Shown one piece after another: positions 48,301 to 60,999 of a stretch of DNA of 64,000 bases. Each line of letters begins with the position of its first letter. The stretch's first letter is position 1. The notes below the pieces were generated by a model. It was not told where the DNA came from and ran no database searches. It saw only the letters and a list, made by a program, of their open reading frames with translations. The position numbers and the translations under genes were made by a program. Origin of the DNA: Chaetorhynchus papuensis. Its lineage: Eukaryota > Chordata > Aves > Passeriformes > Rhipiduridae. The stretch spans positions 129,272 through 193,271 of the forward strand of contig VWYX01000931.1 of NCBI GenBank assembly GCA_013396525.1, read 5' to 3'.

Positions 48301-51300
48301 CTTGAGAGGTTCTCTGAACATGTAGTAAAATAAAGGATAGGCCTGTGTTCATCCTGATTTCAGCTCCTTACTACCTCTATTTGGCAAGGTCTGTACTCAT
48401 CACAGCCTTTCTCAATTAAGATAAGGAGGTGCCTCCCAACTGCTGTGCAGCCTTGATAACACCAATAAGTACCTCGTTCTTTATTGCCTAGGTAGAGTGG
48501 CTGGAGTTACAAGGCTCTTAAATTTAAAACCTCAGCTGGGTATATAATGAGTCTCAGGCTTGCAGATATGCAGGTCCTATGAAATGCTGTGATGGAATTT
48601 CTTGCACTAATGGTGCCTTTAGAAATAAGCAAGTGGGTTAGGAAAGTATTTGATTTCATCTGTGTTATTGGTAGATGAATAGGGAGGACTCCTTCAACCA
48701 CAGAAGACTCAACTAAGAGAGAAATTCAGAAAGGACCAGAATTTCAGGAATAGACTGAATGTCCCTCTAGAAGTACTTCCAATCCATGTCTGTAATTCTG
48801 AAAAAAAAAAAAAAGTTTTTGCTGTCACTGCCTTCAGTCTCAAAAACCAAGTTTTTTCATGACTTCTCTCTTTTAAGGAGAAGAACCAAATAACTAGACT
48901 TAAAATTATAGACAACTTAATGTCTTCTGGTAAAGATGTAGTGAGTATGTAGTGATCACCTCATTGTGGAAATAGACAAATGGCAGCTAAAAGGGCACAT
49001 TGCAGGATCAGGGTCTATTGCTACATCCAGAAGGCTGGACGGATGAGTGCTTGCCAAAACCTCTTCAGAGAGAAAAGAAGAGAAATTCCAGCTGCTGGTC
49101 ATGTCCCTGCATGGTCTATGTTTAGGGCAGCATCTTGGGACACTGAACCCCATTGTGTTTAAAATGGAAATTAATTGATTATGATTTTTATCTATATTGT
49201 TACATAATTTTTTGTAAAGGCAATTTGCAAGTAGAATTTTGGTTTGGTTTTTAGTACCGCAGGTTACTCCCACATGTCACACTGAATACCTCATTCCATT
49301 TGAACAGAAGGGAGATAGAGAAAAATGAAAAGTAATCAAGGATTTTTTTTATGAATAGAGGATTAACAAATGATATAGACAGCTACTAGAATCAAGAAAA
49401 TAGTGGGAACCAATTTGTTTCTTACATAGAGTATGGCACTTCACTAGATCCAGGAGCACCTGGTTTTCTGATGTTAAGAGACAAGAAGGGGCCATTCAGT
49501 GCAAATCTGAAGTTTTCAAATTGAAGACTGATGTAAGCTAGTGCTTTTTTTTTTTTGACCAAAAATTTATTTAGGCTTTGGAACTCAGGCTGTAAGAGGT
49601 TGTTGATATTGAGAATTTAACAAGATTCATAAACTGTTTGACAGAATTATAGGGTTAATAAACTTTCAGGATTGTGGTGATTATTTATTTTTAAAAAAAT
49701 AAAATATCAGAATGCTATTAAACCACATCCTTCTGAGTTTTAGACAGTCTCTGATAGAAGACAGAAACACACTTAATCTGTCTGATGTGAGGTTTATTAT
49801 GTTTCCTCTGGAGTGCCTAATGATTGTTGCTACATGAAAAAATGATTCTGAGCAATTGGATAGATGCTGGACTGATGGATTTAATAATTCCCTTTCCCTA
49901 TGTCTCTACACATACAGTTATTTAAAAAGATCCCTGAAAGAGTTCAAGGCAAAAGATTCGAGTCTTTTTTTCTTCTCTGGGCATTTACATATGAGTATGT
50001 GATGCTCCCGTGATGTTTCTGTTTGCATCCTGTTCTTTGTCAGGCCACTGGCACAGTAAATCAAAAAGCAGAGCTCATCTCGTATGCAAAGGTTAGAGCA
50101 GTGCAAAATCCAGATGTCTGTCTGAATTCAGCCCCTCATTCCTTCTGTCTCCACTTCCAACAAATTCCTGAGAAATTATTGATTGTATGCATCCAGCTAT
50201 TTCATAGATCCCCAACTGCTATAAGAAACAGTTTCTCATTAATGAAAATAGTGCTGAGAACAATTTAATGGGGAATTTAAAAGGCTTTAATGATTGATTT
50301 TATCTCTAACACTGACAATTTCTAACAGAAGCCTCAGGTGCAGGCTTACTCCTCAGATGGTTCTGTGCATTTTTATGGCTTTGAAGATCCTGTGAAATAC
50401 AGTCTCAAAGTTCACAAAGCTGAGAGAGGCTCTGCTTCTGTGGACTCTCACAACCTGTCTCTGCCTTCAGCTCTATGGAGTAGTTAACACAGCATTCACA
50501 GACCATTTCCCAGAGGAACCTGGAGAAACCACCATCTCCTTGTGTTGCCTGCTTCTCCCAGCAGTGCCCAGCAGTGTCCCAGGGAGCACACTGGGGGTGT
50601 GTGTGTGGAGACCTCTCTGCACGTGGAACTCCAAATTGCATCTTGTGGCATCTTGGGTATCACACTGTAACAGGAAGGGTTCTCCACTTTGCTGTTCTTA
50701 TTACCCATTTGTGCCATGCAGCACCACTGTCACCGTGTCTCCCTCTCCTTATTGTCTCCCTCTATGCACCAGTTTTTCAGATTCCTTTCTTTCCCCAAGA
50801 TATATATTTCTCCCAGACATGGTTTCACAAACCTCTCACCCTCTGCTTTTGATGAAAGACTCTTGCAGCATTTCTCCCTTCTTACTGGTGGTTGTCATTC
50901 CTCCTGGTTTAATTACATCTAAAAATGACATTTATGTGGTGTTCCCTTAGTTTTCCCGATCGTAAATGCATACTTTAAACAAAACCAGATTTACGTTGAT
51001 GCCTAAATCTCCCATTAGCTGTCTCCCCTGACCTCTGTACTTAGGTATTTATCTTTACCCTCTGCTTACGTACATGGAGGTTTTCAGTCCATGTGACTGT
51101 TTCATGCTAGCTGGCTCACATTAATGTTGCAAGTGAGATTTTGTAAGGCAGATTGGTGTAATGGTGGTATTTGCTGCATTCTTTTCCTCCACTAATCTTG
51201 TGTTTCTGGCTGAAAGCAGTCATAAAGAGACAGTAAAAGCAGTGCTGAAAGACAGAAGGTGCAGCTGAGTTCAAGATGTTCAGCACCATGAATTTACAGA

Positions 51301-54300
51301 CTAATACAGAAGAAATACTGTTTGTAGATGAGACTTCCACTTATATGTGTGCAGAAGTGTTTTCCTTCTGCCATTTGTCTAAATACAACCCACCTGTGTG
51401 AACTACTGCAAAAATGCCAGAATAGCAAGTAGAGTCAAGGGAGATTTATGGTTCTCCTTGCCAGATGGAGCAAGTACATGTTTACAGAAAGGGAAAGAAA
51501 AGGGTGTAACTGAAGTTTGAAAGAACACAGATGGATGTTGAATGGGAGGACTCTGGCCTTGATGCTGTACGACTTTTTTAGAACATAGGAATTATTTCAC
51601 CTGATTTTGAAGGTCTCAGCTGTCACTGGAGAAGATAAGGACTTTCTTTTAAATTTAGATTTCCATTTTAGCTCAGTCTGAATCAGGCCTGTTGACCTCA
51701 GGAAGTAGTTTAGATGCAAATGTCTGCATTTTATATGACTGCTTTCGATCAAAAGAAACTGTTTCCTGATGTTACTAAAGAGGAGGGGCTGTGTAATCCT
51801 GTGCTATGCCAGAACAGAGAGGAAAGGCAGGCTCTCATTTTTATACATACCATTCTACAGGTCACTTTCCACATTAAGAACAGCTGTTGGCAGTATTACA
51901 GATGTCACTTCAAAGTGCTCCCCAAGTGCTTCTTCCTGTGCTAGGGAATGGTTCATGGCCTGGCTGTCACCTCCTTCTTCACACAAAAGTGTGAGATAGG
52001 GCTGGAAACGTGTTTCACTTTCACAGATCCTGGACACAGAACTGGAGCTGCAGTTGCCACCACACATGAACACACTATAAAATACTTCTCATGACAATGG
52101 AAAAAGCAAGAGGTAAAGCTTGGGAACTCATGTTCTTCATGGATTTGTTGGACGCCACTAAAAATTAGTTTGAAGAAACTCTGCCTTCTCTAGCTCCTTC
52201 CCTTCTGCAGAGAGTACTGCCAGGTTGTGTAGCCTTACTGTGAGAGTGTGGACAGCTTCATTTTTCATTTAATGCCAAACTTCTGATGCTGTTTTGTCTA
52301 TCCAAAACAAAGTCTTAAATGCTTTCTGACTGTTGTGCCAATATTTTGTGGGCCACAGAGACTGAAGCTTATAAAGAATTTAGCAAATCAAGATAAGAGT
52401 CAACTATTTGTTACCAACAGAATGAAGCCAGATTTTCAGCACAAGTGCCATGGGAGTCTTTTGTTGCCAGAAGGTAATTGTTGGTTTGACTCAAATGCTC
52501 ATGGCCTTTTGCATTTTTCTTAGTTGAAAAGGCCACTGCAATTTAGGCTGTTGTCTCAGTGAAAGGACTGAATTAATGCTTATTAACTAACCAGCCCCAG
52601 TAAATAACTCCCTAAAACTGAACATCCCACTACCTCTGACACAAGTGCATTTCAGGCGCTCTTGCTGCATGACAGAAGGCAGTCTTATGTAGCTCCTTTG
52701 TTATTCTTTGTTTTGTAGAGGTATATGGCTCTGTGCTTCTATTACCTTTATTAAGATAAGCCTTTATGGGGGAAAGAGAAGGTGAATGCATATTGCAACA
52801 TTTCTATATCTACTACTAACATTGTAATCAGATGCCTTTTATTTTTTCATCAGTTCTCTTAGGTATGATGGTTAAGCACACACTTCTCGTTGTTCTGCAG
52901 CTGTTATGTTTGTCTTTATCTATGGGAAAGGACCTGTGGGAAAGGCTGGATGTGGGAACAGCTCAGTCCTCTTGATCCTTGTGATCAAGCTGGCAGCACA
53001 TTTCCAGTTGACGGTGGTTGGATGGTGTTGGTAGCTTTCCTGCTTTTGTTTACTCACCCCAAAAAACCCTCAAAAAATCAGCATTGTTGGCAGAACCAGT
53101 GAAAATCTAAACCCCTAAATACCAAAGAAAGCACAAGTTCTGTGATAGAGATCCTCTAGGGGTAAAAGTCGTGAAGAAATAACAGTGGGCAAAGTCTGCA
53201 AAGATAACATTGACTTGGCTGCATTACATTCACCTTGTATATTTTCTTTTGGAGTATTTTTTTTCCCCAAGGTAGTGATAAGGTGCATTATGCCTCAGTC
53301 TTTCATCAGGGGACAGTATCTGTGTGCAGTTACAGTATGCTGAACATTTAGGGCTGTCTCCTGTACCATCTGCCAGATAATTTATTTTGACTTTGAGGAA
53401 AAGCACTTTGGCTGCCTACCCCTCAGATGGTCATGGTCCATGCAACTTCATCTATTGCACTTTATAATAAAATATAGAGAGTAAGACCATGATGTTTCAC
53501 CAAGCTTTCTTATGCGTGACCCTTGCCTGTCTTGCTCTGCAGTCCCCTGGATGCTGATGAGTGGGGTACAGACAAGGGCAGGAGTCTGCACTGTCAGATC
53601 AAAATTCAGGTGGTGTTAAACAAAACCTGTAGTGGTCAGCAGTTCTGGTTGCATTCATAACTTTGCTCCCACTAAGAATTTTATCATCTATACTGGGCCA
53701 GAGCACAGAAGGATTTGTAGATATATTCTAAAAAACACCTCAGACTCGTGTCTGCTTATACTGTTCAGATTTCACGTCCCTGCTCCCTTTCCAAGGCCAG
53801 ATGCTTGTTCTCAATGGGTGTCTTTGAAGCAAGGCAAGAAAAACAGCAGCCGCCCAGCCTACAATTAGAGTATGAATTGTGGGATGGCCCTGACCACCTC
53901 TGGCAAATGGCCACTGGAGGCTGGGTATTTATACCCAGGCTCAGCAGTTTGTTTGTTCAGCGATCTTGCTGGTAGTATTAAGAAAGGAATAAATGAGAGC
54001 AAACAAACATTTGGGCAGGATATGCATTTTTATGGGGTTAACTCATCCTTGGGGAAAGAAGGAAGGCACTGATCAAAGCGTAGCCTTATTGCAGAAATCT
54101 GACTGCAGGGGCAGTTTCGTTTGCTCAGGACTCAGCCTCTGGCAGGCAGCAGCCTGGAATGATTTAAGAGATCTGCCCAACAGAAAGACAACAGACAGGA
54201 AGGGGTTACCACTCCTGGGACATTTAATAGTTCTGAAGTAAACGGGTTCATTTTCAAAACAGGAAATATACTACAGTGTTGACATTTACTGCCCTCTGGC

Positions 54301-55880
54301 AAAAACGTAGTAGGTCCATGTGGTAGGGTTTGGATGTTTTTCCCGGGTTTTTTTTTTTCCTCCCTAGCAAAAAAGGGAGGAAACCTTCTGCTTTTTTTTT
54401 TTTTTTTTACCATTTCTTCGTCTTTCCTATATCTTCAGGAAGTAATGGGAAAAAATGATTGGAAAAATCACAAAAAAGGGAGTAAATGAGGGACACTACA
54501 CCTATTATTAGGTTGGTTAATAGATAAGGCAGTGCCTACCCAACCAGACAATTAGCAGAAAGGCTGGATATGGAAACTGATCTCCTGATTTGCTGTCCGC
54601 AGTTCTCTCTTCAGAATAACCATCTTAGTGCACTATCATTGCATCTCGCTATTCTGTAAAATATCGTCACCTATGCTTTCTTAAAGGGATATTCTGTTAC
54701 ATAACAACCATACACACAAATCAATATTTTAAATTATTTTCAATAAAATCAATCAAGGAAGTATTGTTGATAGGTTCTTTGAGGGTTTTTTTCATATTAT
54801 GATTTCTAATGATACAAATTACTTTATCAGAAAAATTTTGGGGTGAAGTTCTGGCCTTTCTGACGTCAGTAGATATTTTGCCATCAAAAGATGAAGAGAA
54901 TGTTCTGTGTGCACTGCCTGCCTCAGGCAAGTGACATTTAGATACAACATGACTGCTTTGTGTCTAACTTGTTAAAAGTTGGAAACTAAGTAATGATTCC
55001 TCATTATAAAAACGAAGTTTCTGGCATTGCTGTTGCCTGTGCACACAGGAGCACTTTCTAATTCTTTTCAGTGAGACATCTGTACCCTGTAACTGGCAGG
55101 CACCACTGTTTGCTAAAAATGGGGTGAGGTAATCAAGTAGCAGGAAAACCATCTGATTGCTCTCCAGAACAGGCCTGGCAGGGCACAAACAGAAGAAAAG
55201 CATACAGGTCACTAGAAAAAGTAGCTAAATGAAAGCTTGTGTCATACATCTGGGCATGATAAGTCACTGCTATATAGGACATTCAGAAGCCTGGTCTGAG
55301 CTCATTAGAAATTATTTTGATATTAGCACACCAATGTAGAGTGCCTGGAACAAAAGAAAGCCTTTCCTCTCCAGCTGACTTATTTTGCTCCAAGAATGTT
55401 ATCCGTGACTTTCTCTCTTGTGTTGAGGGGCAGCTCCCTATGAAAGGGGCAACCTGGATTCCGCTGTTCACCCTGGACTGGTGAGTTCAGCCAAATGCTC
55501 TGTTAATGCACCACTGGGCTACAAGAGTGTACTGTGGCCACACTGTGTTTTTGTCAGGACATCTGTGAAGAAGTTAAAGTGCTAAGATTACACTTAGTGA
55601 CTGCCCAGCCTGCTTGCCAGCTCCAGTTATTTGTGCACACTTTCAATTCCTTGTAAATTGATGGATTAGTTTAAGACCTTACAATAGTTGTATCCAGAAC
55701 TACTAATTTGCACATGTTCGCATTACTACAGACTCCTTCTCTCCTTCTTCATAAACCATCTGTTTCCAGGCATTTTTAAACTTATTCCCTTTTGGGGAAT
55801 TTCTTTCTTGTGTTTTTCTGTGCTTCAGAAAGCATCTAAGAATCTTAGGCATTTCTGTGGATATTCATTTTGCTACCTTT
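45400..55880. other. Long stretch without an identifiable gene
   Basis: Mixed AT-rich sequence. Many short open frames, none with domain homology or a consistent exon chain. A tandem pair of an AAGAAATAAACTGTAT unit lies at about 46,950-46,990, and a 9-bp inverted repeat at 54,356-54,383 is listed separately. Confidence 0.4.
54356..54383. repeat. 9-bp inverted repeat in T-rich tract
   Basis: TTTCCTCCC and GGGAGGAAA are separated by 10 bases and flanked by T runs on both sides. It could form a short hairpin. No gene context suggests a terminator. Confidence 0.6.
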
Positions 55881-55969
55881 AGTTTAGTTTTGGTTTGGTT
55901 TTTTGGTTTTTTTTTTGTTTTTTGGGTTTTTTTGTTTTTTTGTTTTTTTTTTGTTTGTTTGTTTTTTTT
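55881..55969 (+). repeat. T-rich (GTTTTT)n low-complexity tract
   Basis: About 90 bases of T with interspersed G, grading from TTTGG to TTTGTTTG. The Phe-rich frames over it are not genes. Confidence 0.9.
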
Positions 55970-56964
55970 AATGCATTGGCTTATTTTTATTTATTGCATC
56001 GCTTCCCTAGGAAGACATCAGAAAACATTACAAATATAAACTACTGTAGTAAAATAATACAGGAAAAAGGAAGACATTAATAAAAAAAGTCCTTCTCTTT
56101 TCCAAGAGTACAGCTTTGACTCTGTCAAGCAAGGCCTCTCCAAACTTTTAGCTTGTCTATGCATCTGTTGGGAATGCATTTTAGCATATTCAAGATAGTC
56201 AGCTCAGGGAAAATGCAATTCATGGTGTGCACGTAAGAAATCTTCGGTGGCAGTTCCTCTAGAGCATAGCTGAGTGTTATAATAAATTTTATCTCTCACA
56301 GTATTATGTAGCAGAACTCTCAGAATGGGTAAGCTTGGCTGCAGCACCAACCTTATAGGTTGTAGGGGGAAAGCCTTATAGCACCAGCACCAAATGAGCA
56401 ATCAGCAGTGTTTTATTTTGCAGAAAATCCTATGAGTTCTTCACTAGCTTTCTCTTTCTAAGTTAAGGTTTAATATGCCCTTTGTGTAAAATGTGTTGTA
56501 AAAATACTAACTAAACATGGCAAAGACACGGTGAGACTGTTCCTACTATCTTCTTCAGAAAAGGACTGGCTGATGACTAAGGAATATTTTTGTTTGTTGT
56601 TAAAACTAGTAAAACTAAAACAGCTCTAGGTATGTTCCTCAGGTTTTTTTGAAGACAGATGGCCTTAATCCTGCTACATTTTAGTTATCTTGGACTAGGG
56701 ACATTAACAGTTATTCTCCCATAATTAATTAATAACACCACAAATTGTTCCCTTTGTTCATAGATGTTCATACATTTGTTCACATACATATAAAGAATCA
56801 TAAAAAGTATTTTCAAAGATAGGTTAACCTAGCTTTAACTTTGGAGATTTTATCATAAATAAGGTTCTAGTTGTCTGTGGGTTCACCAGTTAAACTTACT
56901 GCACAGCTCTGTAAATAGCCAGAGCAGTTATAGGTATATGCAGCACATGATTCTGTAACTATGG

Positions 56965-57085
56965 TTCTATAGGAAATTGTACATAAATCATAGTAAATTA
57001 CATATAAACTATAACATAGTATATGTAAACTATAGCCTAGTATAGTCTATATAGTAAATTATATATAAACTGTACAGTAAACTAC
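56965..57085 (+). repeat. AT-rich degenerate tandem repeat
   Basis: Diverged units built on ATAGTAAATTAYATATAAACT recur four to five times over about 120 bases. Confidence 0.6.
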
Positions 57086-57594
57086 AGTATTTGGAGATTA
57101 CTGGGAAGACACGTGTGTGTGTGTACACCATAAAATGAAATGGTTGTGCTTTCTACACCTGGAATTTTTGTCTCAAAAAAATTAAGTCCTCCTAATACTG
57201 GTCAAGTAACCTAATCTCAACAGTCACATACTTTTTGGACATCTTAGCAGGGAAACCATTAGTTGATTTGGCATGGAGACTAACCTTTCACCCCTCGGGG
57301 TGGTCCCTTCAGGACATGAGGGAAGGCACGTAAGTGGATTAGTGTGTGGCGCTTACGCTGCTGACAGCGATTCCTGCGAGCATCACATTCTTACAGTTCC
57401 AGCAGCAATACAGCCCTGCTTAAGGGAAACTATCCATCTATTTCAGCTCTGGTTTTGTTCTATTCTGTTGTCTATTAAAACTAAGGATTTCTGCTGCATT
57501 CATATCCTTAGTGAACAGTAACATCATGCGAATATAACTAATGAAGTGCCGTATCCTAATGGTGTTTTAAGCACTAATGGCCAACGAGTTGACT

Positions 57595-57661
57595 ATTTCC
57601 TGGCAGTTAATGGCCATCTGGAGGAGATCTTAATCCATCTGGTCATTAACTGCCAGGAAAT
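57595..57661. repeat. Perfect 18-bp inverted repeat with 31-nt loop
   Basis: The left arm ATTTCCTGGCAGTTAATG (57,595-57,612) is the exact reverse complement of 57,644-57,661. The loop carries a direct repeat CCATCTGG. Weak pairing continues a few bases outside the arms. It is not A/T-only simple sequence. It might be a terminal-inverted-repeat relic, an RNA hairpin or an old conserved repeat. Confidence 0.85.
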
Positions 57662-58954
57662 TATTGACTTGGAGGTTGCTATTGCTCTTAAAAATTAAAT
57701 ATTTTTTTCCTTCTCCTTCTCCCTACCATCCTGCTTGAAGCCCTTAATTACTGTCTTCAGAGGCAGTTCTTTTCTTGATTGCAGAAGTTTTTTAAGCTGT
57801 CCAAAGTGTTTTCTGAGCTTCATAGAATCTCACAAATATGTTCCCTGCCTGAAACAGTCTATAAGGTGAGGCATTTGCATTTGTATCTACATAGGAAGAA
57901 TTTTGAACTGGTGTGAAATTACGTTTAGCTGAAGGGGGTTCTATGAGCAAAAAGAGGTTTTGATCTTTCAGGTGCAACTGAGCTGATAGATACCAAGATA
58001 AATCTGGGCAGAAAGGATATCTGTTGCAAGAGCAGAAACCAAAAAGCAACAGGAGAATGATCGCAACAAAATGGTTACAAAGATCTGTCTTAAGAAAAGT
58101 AAAAATTAACATCGCTAAAGCTAAGATTTCCCTTGTCCATCTTTGCCTTCACCCCATACTACTTTTTATATTTGCTATTATTTAGATACAACCTACTGCC
58201 CCATTTAAAAATTTATGTTTAAATATGGTAGTCATTTAGTGAAATCTGCATTTCTAAATCACTCCATAAGAACTAGCTTTGCCAGGCTGTCTTCAGCAAG
58301 CTTGATAATAACTTGAGTTTGTGCTGAGCCCACTGCCTGTCATCACCAGATTGCCTTACTGGTTCTCTTACTCCCACATTTACCTGTGCTGATTTTTTCT
58401 TACAGGTCATCATTGAAATCTCTAGGTCTTGAAGTCTTTTGGTTTGTATTTATACAGGTTCTGGCAGCGTGGCATGTGGGATGCCTGAGGGACCTAGATG
58501 GTAAACTACTGCAAAGCTGCTCCAGTAAAGTTGGACCTGAGACTTAAAGGATTTAGGGAGAGAGCAGAGAGGAAATAAAAAGCGAGGATGGTTGTGGAAT
58601 GGCACCTTTAGGTCATGATTCACTGATGGTGAAGGAAGAAGAGGAGGAGGGGAAAGGCTAAATGGATGAGATGTACAACAGAAAAACAAAGGTAGGTGAA
58701 GCAAGGTTTTGGGTAAAAAAAAGTTAATGCTGCAATATATGAATAAAAACAAAACACAGATAGTTATCAACCCCTAGTTTACTAACAAACAGCAATTATT
58801 CTAGAAGGTGCATTGACCAGATCTGAGTGAGTCCCATGGAACAGCTGTTCACAGAGTGGGTGTGCCCAATACATGGCATTTTAAGAAGCAAAAGCTGGAC
58901 AAAATCTTGGCTGGTCCCCATGCAAAGCACAGCTTACAGTGTTCCTGGAATTAT

Positions 58955-59003
58955 GAGGAACTGATTCTTCCAACCAAAACCATTATATGAATCTATGATT
59001 GTA
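58955..59003 (+). repeat. CR1 LINE 3' tail
   Basis: 'GATTCTTCCAACCAAAACC' followed by ATTATATGAATCTATGATTG is the CR1 sense 3' terminus with its 8-mer tail. The body upstream is not clearly recognisable. Confidence 0.6.
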
Positions 59004-60249
59004 ATAGAGATTCTGTATGCAAACTATTTGGTTTCTTTGTTCTCTTAGGAAAGTATTACTAGAATAAAAAAAAAAAATCCAGGGAGGAAGACTAATTCAT
59101 TTTTTATGGTGTCTTAAGACATGGTGTTTCATACCTTTGTTGCAAATTATACTTGGGCCAGGAAATTAAATACAATACTCTGTAGAAATTTAAAAAATGG
59201 AGCAAGTTTGAAGAAAAATATTAAATTAAAATACCTTTAAAACATAGCTGTAAAATACTTGTGGATACATTTGAAGCCACATGTTGAAAAATTTATGACT
59301 GGTCTGGTATGCAGACCCTACTCTGTTTCAGCCTCTCCTTGATTTCATGTTTTATATTTTGGTTCACTTTGGCAATAAAATGGACATATTAAAAAAGGTT
59401 CATAAATCATTTCTAATTTGCAGGAGGGGAATTTGGTGTGGACATACATACTCCTGCCTCTCATACTTGTGCTAGAAACTCCAGTGCCTCCCTGTTGAAG
59501 CAGCTGTGATTTCAATAGGCTGCATAGCTTATGTGTGGCAATGTTTTTTTTCTTATAATTAAGAACACATTTACAAATAAAATGCAGGAAAGGAAGGAAA
59601 GAATGTTAGGGGTGATAAAATTAAAGACTTCTGAATGGAAAATCTTTGAAGGGCACACAATATAGGAAAATCTTCATTTCAGAAAGTGAATTTATAAATT
59701 TAGTTTAGTTCTGATTTGCGTGTTTTCTGTTCTAAGACAGTGCATTTGGTTACAATGTGAGACTACTTGCTAAAGGCCAGTTCCTCAACTGGTTCAGTCC
59801 TTAATTAGGGAACTATCCAGGGGTGGTGACAGAGACTGTATTGGTAAAATTGCAGGAAGGAAAAGAACATCAAAGAGCTTCAATTTTTAACATTATTTAA
59901 CACTTTGTTAGGAGGTAGGGAGCTCACCATCTGCCTGGACCCAGGGTACTCTGCGGCCTCTTCTGTTCCTCAGCAGACTCTCCAGTTTGGAATGGTGACC
60001 CAAGACCAAGACAGACTGGGGAATTTGTCAGCAATGGAAAGCCCATCTATCATCCTTATCCCCCAAAACAAATGTTCTGGGAAGTCTATGAATCACAGGA
60101 GAAGGAAACAAACCTCTTTGCACGAAAGGAGATCTGTAAGACTACAGCCTAGTCTTCTGTGTTTCCACTTTTAAAAAATGTAAGTCTGTCCTTCCTTGGT
60201 CTGCACATAAAATCAAGTCTTAGGGTGTGTGATAAAATGTGGTAAGTGC

Positions 60250-60833
60250 AGGCAAGTCAATCTCGCCTTGGTGCCTGGCAAGATCATAGAGCAGATTCTC
60301 CTGGAAGCTGTGCTAAGACGCATGGAAAACGAGGTGATTGGTGACAGCCAACATGGCTCCACTCACAGCAAATTGTGCCTGAAATTTGGTGGCCTTGTCT
60401 GACAAGGTGGTTGGAGGGAAGAATGAATGACATGATCTACCTGGAGCATTTGGGACTGTCTCACGAGACTTCCTTGTCTCAAAACTGGAGACATGGATTT
60501 AACAGGTGGGCCACTCAGTGGATAAGGAACCTGCTGGATGGTCACACCCCAACGGGCATTGTGGTCAATACCTTGATGTCAAAGTGGGAAGCAGTGATGA
60601 TTTGTGTGGGGTCAGTACTGGGACTGGCACTATTCAGCACCTTTGTTGGAGACATGGACAGTGGGATTGACCATTATATGAACTGCACAGGCTGCCTGGA
60701 GATGTGCTGGAATCTGCATCCTTGGAGATACTCTACACCTGACTGGATGTGGCTTAAGCGCTGCCGTAGCTGCCCCTGCTTAGGCAGTCTTCAAAGGTGC
60801 CTTCCAACCTCAAAGGCTCTGTGATCTATTCTG
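60250..60833 (+). repeat. CR1 LINE fragment with reverse-transcriptase remnant
   Basis: The longest CR1 copy. It begins in the ORF2 C-terminal region (GATCATAGAGCAGATTCTCC, 'GACAGCCAACATGGCTCC'), passes 'TGGATAAGGAACCTGCTGG' and 'GTCAGTACTGGGACTGGC', and ends in the 3' UTR ('CTTGGAGATACTCTACACC', AAAGGTGCCTTCCAACC, ...TGTGATCTATTCTGTGCTG). Internal deletions and stops show that it is inactive. The 149-codon open frame at 60,375-60,824 is part of it. Confidence 0.93.
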
Positions 60834-60999
60834 TGCTGTAAAGCAGATGTTCAATCTCATTTCTCTTCCGTTTTTTTCCTGTTTTCTTTGATGATTTCCA
60901 CTGTGAAACTTCCATTTAAACACATGCAGACTATGCTCAGATGTAACATATCCAGTAAAAACAGGATGGTATTTATCTTCCCAAATTTTAGATGCCCAT

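Noticed and set aside
60375..60824. 149-codon open frame on the + strand.
   Set aside because: It lies inside a CR1 LINE and includes its untranslated 3' part; not an independent gene.
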